Shown: piece by piece, positions 9,869 through 17,898 of the stretch
Position numbering within the stretch: the stretch's first letter is position 1
How the letters are laid out: every line of letters starts with the position of its first letter
Assembly (NCBI GenBank): GCA_003116975.1
Contig: BGKB01000295.1
Coordinates: 1-49,023, forward strand
DNA length: 49,023 nt
Direction of reading: 5' to 3'
Source: Aurantiochytrium sp. KH105
Lineage: Eukaryota > Sar > Bigyra > Thraustochytrida > Thraustochytriidae
The notes under the pieces: generated by a model
Databases searched by the model: none
The model's input: the letters and a program-made list of their open reading frames with translations, nothing else
What the model was told of the DNA's origin: nothing
Program-made: the position numbers and the translations under genes

Positions 9869-10231
9869 GGGCCGGGCTCCACACCACTGGTGAAGAAAGA
9901 GGAGGGGAAAAAAAGGCCATCGTCATGATCATGGTCATCATGTTCATGGTCATCATGAGCGTCATGACGATCATCAGCAGCAGCAGCACAATCTTAAAAA
10001 ATCAGCGGCTTAGACCTTGCTTTCGCTTTCGCTTCGCAAACGTCGACATGGTTTTTGCAAGCCTCGATGGCGAGAGTTTTCACCTGCCTTGTATTCGCAA
10101 AAGCCAAGCTGCAGCTGTAAGCTGATCTGAGGTGAGCGCAAAGCAAACAAGCATCGTGGATCTTGGGCATCGTGGATCTTGGAGCTTGCGCGAACCCGAT
10201 CCTCGCGTGCACCGGAGGGAGGAAAGCAAGG
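9869..10231. promoter_or_regulatory. Divergent intergenic region PPWD1 / lipase with ATG-ATC repeats
   Basis: A 363-bp spacer between divergent genes, so both promoters should lie here (inference from layout). About 9920-9990 is an imperfect array of CATGATCATC/GTCATCATG words, self-complementary in part, ending in a short CAG repeat. A perfect 16-bp tandem duplication lies just before the lipase start. Confidence 0.4.
10151..10182 (+). repeat. Perfect 16-bp tandem duplication in the lipase 5' region
   Basis: The word GCATCGTGGATCTTGG occurs twice, back to back, at 10151-10166 and 10167-10182. It ends 49 bp before the lipase ATG, so it is probably in the 5' leader. Confidence 0.9.
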
Positions 10232-11197
10232 ATGACGAAGCTCGTGCAGGCGTTGCTTGCGGTGGCGGCAATGGCGAGCTGCGAGACGCTGGGCTCTGTG
10301 CAAGGCTCCTCGGAACCAGTGGGGGCGTTGTCATCGTGGACTCAGGTGAGTGAGGCCCTGGTGTCCGGGGTGGCGGACGTGGATGAGCTGCGCGAGGCGC
10401 TGCTGCCGCTGGCAAAGGCATCGCATGCGTCGTACGCCGGCGATGTCGGTGAAGATATTGGTCAGGACTTCGCGTTGGTGGCAAGGGAAACACCCGAGGA
10501 TGGCATGAATGCGTTGGCATATCTCGCTCCTGATGCGCGGGTGATTGTGGCTTTCCGCGGCACCACGAGCGAGTCGGATGACTGCGCCGATGTCTTGCTC
10601 TTTACGCCAGAGAAACCTCTGCCAGAATCATGTGAAAAGTACTCTAATTACACTCTCGACTATGTGTCGCGTGCCTCGGAATTCGTTCACGAGACGATAT
10701 CGGCAGCTACAACATCACCAGCAGCTGAGGCCAGTGACAAGGATGGGAAGGAAGCGCTGGACGTGGTGTTCACGGGCCACAGTCTGGGTGCTTCATTGGC
10801 ACAGCTCATGGCGCTTTCATACCATGCGTCGGGAATGGACAATGTTCAATTTCGGGCAATTGCCTTTGCACCCGCGGGCGTAAAGGAGATCGCGGAGCGC
10901 GACGGCTTTCCGACGGATGATGCCAAGAAGGTGGCCGCAGTCATTGTAAACCCCTTTGATCCTGTGTACACGACGACGGAGCGTACAGAGATTGGAAGCG
11001 TGTGCAAGTTTCAAAGCATTTCGGAGCCATTGATGTGTCGGTGCTGCAAGTCACTGGAGGACAAGAGGCGATTGCTCGAGGGACAACAAGAGGTTTCGAT
11101 GAGCCTATGCTGTCGCGTGTGTTTTGCGAAGGCGCATCGATTTCCAAATTACATGGAAGCCCTAACGTCCATGGAGGAAGATCCGGACTGCAAGTAA
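10232..11197 (+). CDS. Secreted class 3 (fungal-type) lipase
   Basis: A 321-residue alpha/beta hydrolase. The start at 10232 is the first ATG in frame and gives an apparent signal peptide (MTKLVQALLAVAAMASC); upstream codons in this frame include only a TTG. The lipase 3 motif is clear: VVFTGHSLGASLAQ with nucleophile Ser184, Asp243 in NPFDPVY, and His302 in AHRFPNYM, giving a full triad in the expected order and spacing. VIVAFRGTTS near residue 107 matches the strand and oxyanion region of the family. Several cysteines in the last 80 residues (CRCC, CCRVC) suggest disulfides, fitting secretion. Class 3 lipases hydrolyse acylglycerols; the exact substrate is unknown. A GTGAGT at about 10346 looks like a splice donor, but the frame continues sensibly through it, so I read it as coding. 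Confidence 0.85.
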   Translation: MTKLVQALLAVAAMASCETLGSVQGSSEPVGALSSWTQVSEALVSGVADVDELREALLPLAKASHASYAGDVGEDIGQDFALVARETPEDGMNALAYLAPDARVIVAFRGTTSESDDCADVLLFTPEKPLPESCEKYSNYTLDYVSRASEFVHETISAATTSPAAEASDKDGKEALDVVFTGHSLGASLAQLMALSYHASGMDNVQFRAIAFAPAGVKEIAERDGFPTDDAKKVAAVIVNPFDPVYTTTERTEIGSVCKFQSISEPLMCRCCKSLEDKRRLLEGQQEVSMSLCCRVCFAKAHRFPNYMEALTSMEEDPDCK

Positions 11198-11718
11198 TCT
11201 TGTCGCTTTTCAACTTGCTCTTCTTGCTCCCTCCCCTCCTCGAAACGTAACAGTCGCCAATCGTGAGCGCGAGGGCTTTCGTAATACAGCATGTAGTAAG
11301 CAAAAAAACAATCTTTCTTTTTTTTCATAAAAATTGACCACGAATGATTGAGCATGTTGTCAAATGACCATCAGGTTGGTTGCGCAGAGGAAAGGGAGGA
11401 TGCGAGGCGCGCTCGGCATTTCGCCTTGCGATGGTTCTTCTTCATCTTCTTGTTTTCTTCTCTTTGTTCAAAGTCGCTCGCGTTGAGAGAGGATTGTGAA
11501 GTTGCAACCTTTTGATGTGACTCGATGGAATCTCAAAAGCAGATAGCACAAAGGAAACATGAGCCAGCCGCGGTGGCGGGCATCCGGCATGCTGAGAGAT
11601 GGCCGCGAACTTGCGAGACGGAGACGCAAATCCGAGGTAGACGCAGCACCGCAGCAAGGCGGCAGGTTGTGAAATGAATGAATGGAGCAGGAACGGGCAT
11701 TGAAGAGACCCGCTTTAC
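11198..11718. other. Convergent spacer between lipase and pyruvate kinase
   Basis: This 521-bp stretch lies between two gene 3' ends. It is AT-richer than its surroundings, with a T-run near 11315-11325, and holds no supported ORF or RNA gene. It should contain both 3' UTRs. Confidence 0.4.
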
Positions 11719-13293
11719 TTACTCGACGAGATCCTTGAGGTCCTCGTCCTCGTCACCTTCGTCCTCGCGCTTCTCGAAGGTGAGGACCTTGATCATGTTG
11801 GACTGACCCGAGACGGCGTCGCGCATACCGTGGAGGGCGACAAGCTGCTCACCAGGCTGGATCCAGCCGAGCTCGTGGCTGATCTCGGCGGCGCGGAGCA
11901 GGATCGAGTGCGTGCCGATCATGCTGCCCATGACGCGAGCGCGGCAGCCGCGGAGAAGACCCTCGCACTGGCGCGCAGCCTCCGGGTCGGCGGTGAGGAC
12001 AAGAACGGGGACAACGGGGCGGTACTTGGCAACAAGGCGAGCCGTGGTACCGGTCTCGGTGAGAACGACAATGACCTTGGCGGACATGTCCATGGCCGTC
12101 TTGACGGCAGAGCTGGCGACGGCCTCGGGGGTGTCGAGGGGCTTGCCGTTCTGGATGATGTTGACGGTGGTGCGGGTGGCGTTGTAGAGTTTGGGGTGGT
12201 TGATGGCGGACTCGGCTTCGCGGCAGATGGAAGCCATGATGCTGACGGCCTCGAGCGGGTACGAGCCACCGGCGGACTCGCCACTGAGCATGACGGCATC
12301 AGAGCCGTCGAGAACGGCGTTGGCGACGTCAGTGCACTCGGCACGGGTGGGGCGGGGGGCCTGGATCATGGACTCGAGCATCTGGGTGGCGGTAATGACG
12401 GGCTTGCCGACGACGTTGCAGCGGCGGATCATCCACTTTTGCGCGAGGAAGACGGCCTGGGAGCGGATCTCCATGCCGAGATCACCACGGGCGACCATGA
12501 TACCGTCGGAGGCCTCGAGGATCTCGTCAAAGTTGTGAAGGCCGGCCTCGTTCTCGATCTTGGAGATGATCTTGATGTGGCGGCCGCGCGCGCCGAGGAC
12601 GTCGCGGATCTTGTGGACATCGGAGGCGCGCTGGACGAAGGAGGCGGCGACAAAGTCGACGTTGTGGACGACGCCAAAGTTGACGAGATCGTTCTCGTCC
12701 TTCTCGCCGATGGTGGGGAGGTCGACCTCGACACCGGGGAGGTTCATGTTCTTGCGCTCGGAGAGCTTGCCGGTGTTGAGCATCTCAACGACGACAGAGG
12801 TCTCGCGGATCTCGACGACCTTCATGGTGAGCGATCCGTCAGCGGCGAGGATGGTGCCGCCGACCTGCACGGAGCTGCAGAGGCCCTTGTACGAGCATGC
12901 GAACTTGGTTTCATCGCCCTTGAAGTCGTAGTCGGTGGTGATTTCGACCTTGGAGCCCTTTTCGAGCATGACGTGGTCGCCGTTGGCGAGGAAGCCCGTG
13001 CGGACCTCGGGGCCCTTGGTGTCGAGGAGGACGGCAACCTGGCGGTCCGGTCGTTCGGCGGCGGCGGCGCGAATGTTGGCGAGCGTGTTGGCGTGGGTGG
13101 GGTGGTCGCCGTGGGAGAAGTTGAGGCGGCACACGTTCATGCCGGCGTCGATCATCTTGACGAGGGTCTCCTTGTCCCAGCTCGCGGGGCCGATCGTGCA
13201 GACAATCTTGGTCTTGCGCTCGCCCTCGGCGGGCGTCAGGATCGAGTCCAGCGTGATGCCGCTGTTGCGGAGCGTGTTCGAGTTGTCGCCCAT
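11719..13293 (-). CDS. pyk: Pyruvate kinase
   Basis: A 524-residue enzyme, normal length for a eukaryotic pyruvate kinase, starting in a caccATGg context. It converts phosphoenolpyruvate and ADP to pyruvate and ATP, the last step of glycolysis. The catalytic barrel is intact: KIVCTIGPAS, MNVCRLNFSHG with the substrate Arg/Asn/Ser, LLDTKGPEVRTG, and the signature IKIISKIENEAG with catalytic Lys245, followed by GIMVARGDLGMEI and the regulatory-type C-terminal domain. No targeting presequence is apparent, so a cytosolic enzyme is likely. Third codon positions are almost always G or C, more so than in neighbours such as the STAND gene, as expected for a highly expressed gene. A long C/T tract lies immediately upstream and would be a purine-rich leader in the transcript. 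Confidence 0.97.
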   Translation of the reverse strand: MGDNSNTLRNSGITLDSILTPAEGERKTKIVCTIGPASWDKETLVKMIDAGMNVCRLNFSHGDHPTHANTLANIRAAAAERPDRQVAVLLDTKGPEVRTGFLANGDHVMLEKGSKVEITTDYDFKGDETKFACSYKGLCSSVQVGGTILAADGSLTMKVVEIRETSVVVEMLNTGKLSERKNMNLPGVEVDLPTIGEKDENDLVNFGVVHNVDFVAASFVQRASDVHKIRDVLGARGRHIKIISKIENEAGLHNFDEILEASDGIMVARGDLGMEIRSQAVFLAQKWMIRRCNVVGKPVITATQMLESMIQAPRPTRAECTDVANAVLDGSDAVMLSGESAGGSYPLEAVSIMASICREAESAINHPKLYNATRTTVNIIQNGKPLDTPEAVASSAVKTAMDMSAKVIVVLTETGTTARLVAKYRPVVPVLVLTADPEAARQCEGLLRGCRARVMGSMIGTHSILLRAAEISHELGWIQPGEQLVALHGMRDAVSGQSNMIKVLTFEKREDEGDEDEDLKDLVE

Positions 13294-13870
13294 GGTGCTC
13301 GGCTGTGTCTTCTCCTCTCCTTCTTCCTCTCCTTCTTCTTCTTCTTCTGCTGCTGCTGCTGCTGCTTCGGGCCTGCCTCTGCGCGTGGGTTGGCTGAGGT
13401 CCGACGGGCTGGCGGCTGATGCGGTTCTGCCGCCAGGCTTCTCTCCCGTCTCCTCCTCTCTCCTTTCTCTCTCTCTCTCTCTCTGCGGCTCCAGATCAGA
13501 TCAGCCAGATCACAAGAATGAACGGGCGCTCGATCACTGCGGTCGAGTCAGTGGACGAATCGCCCCGTGAATGAACAAAAGCCTCGACAAAGTGGGTGAA
13601 CGACCGACGAACGAACCGACATTGACAGTGAGTGTTTTCGATTGATCGCCCGCTTGCAGGAAGGCGGGCGCGCACGCTTCCTTGCTTCCTCGCTCCCTCC
13701 CTCCGAAGCGTTCTTTCTTTCTTTTCTTTCTTTATTTTGCCTTGTTGTTTGTTCCCCTTGCATCGACCGATCGCCGCGGCGTGCATCATCATCGCCGCCG
13801 ACCGGCCGCGCATCATCGCCGCCGCCAGCGCCCTCGCCCTCCGACCCGACGCGGCGATGTCGCAGCAGCG

Positions 13871-13900
13871 TGGCGTGGCGTGGCGTGGCGTGGCGTGGCG
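13871..13900 (+). repeat. (TGGCG)6 pentanucleotide array
   Basis: Six perfect TGGCG units in the pyruvate kinase/ESF2 spacer, bordered by a diverged unit. Confidence 0.95.
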
Positions 13901-13970
13901 TGGCCAGGCCAGAGTCGGGTCGGCTTGGCTGCGCTGGGCGTGGACCCGGGTGGACTGGACTGGCTGGAGT

Positions 13971-13995
13971 GGAGCGGAGCGGAGCGGAGCGGAGC
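13971..13995 (+). repeat. (GGAGC)5 pentanucleotide array
   Basis: Five perfect GGAGC units, flanked by related words (TGGAGT, GGGAT), about 70 bp after the TGGCG array. Confidence 0.95.
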
Positions 13996-14151
13996 GGGAT
14001 GGAGAGGAATGGATGTGAATGAATGGGTCGGGCGATATTCGTCCAGCCAGGGCGCACAGTGCGCCGGGGCGCGGGCTGTTTGTGCTGGCGGGGCGCGTCG
14101 CGACGCAGGAGGCCTCGGCGCGCACGTCGCACCGCACGGCGCGCGGGCGCG

Positions 14152-14156
<5 letters not shown>

Positions 14157-14190
<34 letters not shown>
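14157..14190 (+). repeat. (CTGG)8 tetranucleotide array
   Basis: Eight CTGG units plus a partial unit in the spacer. Confidence 0.95.
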
Positions 14191-14191
<1 letters not shown>

Positions 14192-14477
14192 TGGCGCGGC
14201 GCGGGACGCGCTATGATGCGCTGGGACGAATGATGATGGCGATGATGATGACGATGAATGAACTGGGCTGCGAGGCCGCGTGCGAGCGCGCGTGCGGCAG
14301 GGCGGCAGCGTGCGGCAGGGCGGTGCTGCGTGCGCTCTGTAGGGCGGCCTCCCGGCGTGTGTGAGGAGGAGTGAGGAGGAGAAGTGAAGTGGAGACGGGC
14401 CTGCTCGCAAGCGCATGGGACGCGGGGTCCGGCAGAACCCCTGTGACGGGTCCCTCTCGGCACAAAAGGCCCCCGGC

Positions 14478-14504
14478 ACAAGACAAGACAAGACAAGACA
14501 AGAC
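14478..14504 (+). repeat. (ACAAG)5 pentanucleotide array
   Basis: Five ACAAG units plus a partial unit. Confidence 0.95.
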
Positions 14505-14868
14505 CCTTCAAGACACATTCATTCGTTTTCGCCACTCGTCAACAAACCGACCACGCAAGCAAGCGATGGCAAGCACACCATTGGCCGCACTCCATCATCA
14601 TCATCATCATCATCTGCATCATCATCCGTCATGATCGTCCACTGCCACAATGGCCTGGCCAGCCGCAGCAGCTGGCCGCTGCCGGCCGGAAGAAAAGCTT
14701 GCGAATGGTGGCAAGCGCTGGCAAGTGCTATACCGGCACCAGACGCTGACGCACGCAAGGCATGGAATAGGCCAAGCCATGAAGAAAAAAGCGATCCGAT
14801 CTGCGGACGGACGCTCCGTGTGTGGCTTGTGTTGACGGGATATTATCGAGCTGGAGCTGGCGCGGCAC

Positions 14869-14896
14869 GGATGGATGGATGGATGGATGGATGGAT
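14869..14896 (+). repeat. (GGAT)7 tetranucleotide array
   Basis: Seven perfect GGAT units. Confidence 0.95.
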
Positions 14897-14952
14897 GACC
14901 GGCGGCGCCGCGTCGACTGACGATAGCGACAGCGGCCTTGCGCACGAGCTTT

Positions 14953-14982
14953 CGCATCGCATCGCATCGCATCGCATCGCAT
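14953..14982 (+). repeat. (CGCAT)6 pentanucleotide array
   Basis: Six perfect CGCAT units followed by diverged copies to about 15000. Confidence 0.95.
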
Positions 14983-15870
14983 CGCACGGCACCGCATCGC
15001 GAGTTCTTCATCATGATGGTCAGCAGCGGGACACTTTGCTAGGTATCGGCTAGGCTTGGCCTAGGGACTGGAGCATGCTTGGGCTCCTAACATCCCGGTC
15101 GGCGATGGATTCGAAGATGGGCGAAAGATTCACGCATACTACAGTGCTCTCATGCTGCAGATGATATCTCTCTCTCAGAGCCGCCGCCCGCGCGGCCCCG
15201 ACGAGTCGGCGAGGCTGGCGCAGCCTGCGCTGGTCTGGCCTGCAGCAGCAGCTGCAGCTGCATGCGTGTCGCAGTTGCTTGCGTCTGCGTGCAGCGCAGA
15301 GCCGCTGCTGCGGGTCGAGATCGCAGAAGGCAGCGACTGCGAGCGGAGCGGCCGGAGAAGGCCGGCCGCTGCCGCCCCTAGTCGTGGTCACTGCCAGCCT
15401 CAAGCGCTGACTTGGGTTCTCTCGCGTTCGTTCTCTTCCCGAGCGGATCTGTCAGCAGCAGCAGCTGATTGCATCTGCGGCGGGTCGGCCGATCACATCC
15501 ATCGAATGCGAGAGGCTTTGTCGTTGTCGCTTTCATTGACATTGTCGTTGGACTTGCCTGCGCCGTTGTCATCGTCACTGTCCCTGTCTGTCATTGCTGT
15601 GGCGCACGGAGCCCATCGATCAGGGTAGAAAGCCCAAGGCCTGGCAAGACCGAGCCGACTGTGATGAACTTGGGACCCTTGCCTTCCTTCGTCCCTCTTC
15701 CGCCCCGAAGGCGTCATCATCGTCGATGGCGCCATCCGTAGCACAGAGGCCAGGATCCCCCTCCATCCTGACAAATCATCCGACCGATCGCATCGATCAA
15801 GCGAGCCCGAGACGGTTGGGTTGACCGTGCGTGCGTGCGAGCGTCCATCCAAGCAAGCATCCACGCGCGC

Positions 15871-15890
15871 ACGCACGCACGCACGCACGC
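15871..15890 (+). repeat. (ACGC)5 array facing an inverted GTGC array
   Basis: Five ACGC units. About 35 bp upstream (about 15827-15838) lies a short GTGCGTGC run, the reverse complement, so the two could form a hairpin. Confidence 0.85.
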
Positions 15891-15987
15891 CTTGCCTGCA
15901 ACACCGCCACCTCTACGATCGCAGGTCTCCCGCGGCGGGCACGGGAATCTTGCGCTCCGTCTCATCAACCAGCCTGGCCCCGATCAT

Positions 15988-16022
15988 GATAAGATAAGAT
16001 AAGATAAGATAAGATAAGATAA
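15988..16022 (+). repeat. (GATAA)7 pentanucleotide array
   Basis: Seven perfect GATAA units, each matching the WGATAR core of GATA-factor sites. It lies about 515 bp before the ESF2 start. A regulatory role is only a possibility, because other pentanucleotide arrays nearby have no such match. Confidence 0.95.
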
Positions 16023-16535
16023 TCCATCCTGATCGCGGCCGCGGCGTGGCCATCTCGCATCCCGCGTCCGCGCCCACGTCGCACGCTCCCGCTCGCCCGC
16101 CGTCACGAGTTCGTGGCCGCGATGCCATCGCCCGACGCCATCGCGGCAGCGAGTGACGACGCAGGCGAGGCAGGCCCCGCCGCCGCCGCGCTCTCGGACG
16201 ATTGCCGGGCCGCGCCCGCCCGACGCGCCCGCCCGAGGCGACGCGCACACCTTCCCCGCACGCACGCGCCCTCTCTGCGCCAGCCAGCCCGCGCCGCCGG
16301 CCAGCCGCGCCATGCCGCGCCGGGTACGCCTCGAGCGGCTCGCGCGCCGTGTTCGCGCTGCCGGAGGCGGGGTCGGGCGTGTGGTGCGGGGCGGGAGAGG
16401 CGGCGTGGTACCGTGCACGGTAGGGAGGCGGTACCGTGCACGGAATGGCGGCGGGCGAGGACCAGTGGCGGGCGGCTGGCGCAGAACTACTTCGCCGAGG
16501 GCGAGGACGCGGGCGCGGACGCGGGCGGGGACGCG

Positions 16536-17576
16536 ATGGCGAGGAAGCGGGACACGGAGGCCGCGGCGGCGGAGGCGGTGGCCGCGGAAGATGCGATCGC
16601 CGAGGCCAAGACGCGCAAGAGACCCCGTCGGGCGGAGGTCGACGACGACGAGGACCGCGTGGACGCCGAGGACCTAGAACAAGGAGAAGAAGAAGAAGAA
16701 GAAGAAGAAGAGGTTGAAGAGGAGGAACTGGAAAAGGCGCAGGAAGAAGGAGACAGTCTCGAGGACGAGGAGCAGCGCGACCTTGGCACAGAAAAGAAGG
16801 AGAAGAAGAAGAGCAAAAAGGACAAAAGCAAAAAGCCGAAAAAGGGCATCATCTACATCGCCCATCCCCCGGCCTTCATGAAACCAGCCAAAGTGCGCCA
16901 CCTCATGAGCCAGTACGGCACCGTCACAAAGCTTTACCTCGTGCCCGAAGACGAAGATACGCGCCTGCGAAGGTCGCGTGGTGGCGGTAGTAACAAGGTC
17001 AAGTATAACGAGGGCTGGATCGAGTTCGCTGACCGCAAGGTGGCCAAGCTGGTGGCACTCTCTCTCAATGGCAAGCCGATCGGAGGGAACCGCAGAAGCT
17101 TCCACTATGAGTCGCTCTGGACGCTCAAATATCTCTCTGGATTTGAATGGACCCATCTTTCCGAAAAGCAAGCGTACGAGCGCCGCACCAAAAAGGCTCG
17201 TCTGCGGCAAGAGATCTCTCAAGCCAAACGCGAGAACGAGCTCTATCTCGAAAAATTTGCCGTCGAGAAACACATTCAGCGCAGTATACAGCGCGAAGCC
17301 GCCGCTGCTACTGATGGACACGACGAAAAGCAAACTGAAGAGGATGATGTCGATGCGAATGGCGTCCAAGACAACGAGAACGCTGCTGCTTCTACTTCTG
17401 CAAAGAAGAACAACCAAAACATGAAGAATACAACAAAGCAGCGCAGCAAAAAGCGGTCTTTCAAGCAGCTGCAGTCGCGTAGCGAATACAAGGCCACTCG
17501 TCGTGCCGAGGCTGGCGATGCAGAACCGGAAAAGGAAGCGCAGAATTCTTCCTTTTTGAATAGCATTTTCACTTGA
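16536..17576 (+). CDS. ESF2: ESF2/ABT1-like 18S rRNA processing factor
   Basis: A 346-residue RNA-binding protein. The start at 16536 (MARKRDTE) is chosen because the upstream frame is compositionally spacer-like and the first 140 codons have no conserved features. An acidic Glu run (about residues 45-75) and a basic Lys stretch (about 87-104) precede an atypical RRM (about 103-200) starting KGIIYIAHPP and including FMKPAKVRHLMSQYG. Downstream come the family motifs WTLKYLSGFEWTHL and a basic helix with AYERRTKKARLRQEISQAKREN. In yeast, Esf2 is a nucleolar SSU-processome factor that stimulates Dbp8 in 18S rRNA maturation; the animal relative is ABT1. The conserved block is continuous, so the family call is firm. 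The low-complexity termini resemble those of other nucleolar proteins. The exact start is the weakest part. Confidence 0.9.
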   Translation: MARKRDTEAAAAEAVAAEDAIAEAKTRKRPRRAEVDDDEDRVDAEDLEQGEEEEEEEEEVEEEELEKAQEEGDSLEDEEQRDLGTEKKEKKKSKKDKSKKPKKGIIYIAHPPAFMKPAKVRHLMSQYGTVTKLYLVPEDEDTRLRRSRGGGSNKVKYNEGWIEFADRKVAKLVALSLNGKPIGGNRRSFHYESLWTLKYLSGFEWTHLSEKQAYERRTKKARLRQEISQAKRENELYLEKFAVEKHIQRSIQREAAAATDGHDEKQTEEDDVDANGVQDNENAAASTSAKKNNQNMKNTTKQRSKKRSFKQLQSRSEYKATRRAEAGDAEPEKEAQNSSFLNSIFT

Positions 17577-17898
17577 CCAAACAATCAACATCAAAACGAA
17601 TTGTTTTTTTTTTTTTTCTCAAAACACACATAATTTGAACGGAATGCGTCGGTCGGATAAGTCACTGACTGAGTGAGTGAGCGAGTGAGTGAGTAACTAA
17701 CTAGGCCGGTCGAAAGAAAGCGAAGCTGGCGCGTAAAGGCATGGTCAGGTCCAGCTCCGCTCCTGCAAATCGATCTTAAAAAATAAGAAAAAAGAATGTC
17801 GCCCTCGACACCCCCCCCATCTTCACCATCTCCCTCCCTCCCTTTCTCCCTCCCCACACACGCACACATGCATACAGAGAGAGAGAAAAGGATCAGAA
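17577..17898. other. Convergent spacer with T-run and GAGT repeats
   Basis: A 322-bp spacer between two 3' ends. It has a 14-bp T-run at about 17604-17617, a GAGT/GAGC repeat at about 17667-17690 and a C-run near 17811-17818 followed by CTCC repeats. No gene is seen. Confidence 0.5.

Larger units (their letters stand above)
13294..16535. other. 3.2-kb gene-free, microsatellite-rich spacer
   Basis: This spacer lies between divergent pyruvate kinase and ESF2. It starts with C/T-rich tracts (about 13309-13367 and 13441-13484), a likely pyruvate kinase leader or promoter. It then holds a series of short arrays of different tetra- and pentanucleotides, listed separately. All ORFs in it are low-complexity translations of those repeats (Ser/Arg/Pro/His-rich) without any domain. 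No tRNA or other RNA gene was recognised. Confidence 0.6.

Noticed and set aside
10339..10356. Splice donor-like CAGGTGAGT in the lipase
   Set aside because: No stop or loss of frame follows and the protein reads sensibly through it.
11830..13419. 529-residue ORF on the + strand opposite pyruvate kinase
   Set aside because: It is Gly/Asp/Val-rich and arises because the real gene nearly always uses G or C at third positions, which removes stops on the other strand. Pyruvate kinase is unmistakable.
13496..14535. Long minus-strand ORFs (340, 240 and 194 residues) in the microsatellite spacer
   Set aside because: Their translations are Ser/Arg/Pro/His repeats created by the tandem arrays; three frames overlap and none has a domain.
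13871..15890. CRISPR-like regularity of repeats
   Set aside because: The arrays are directly adjacent short tandem units without spacers, in eukaryotic DNA; they are microsatellites.
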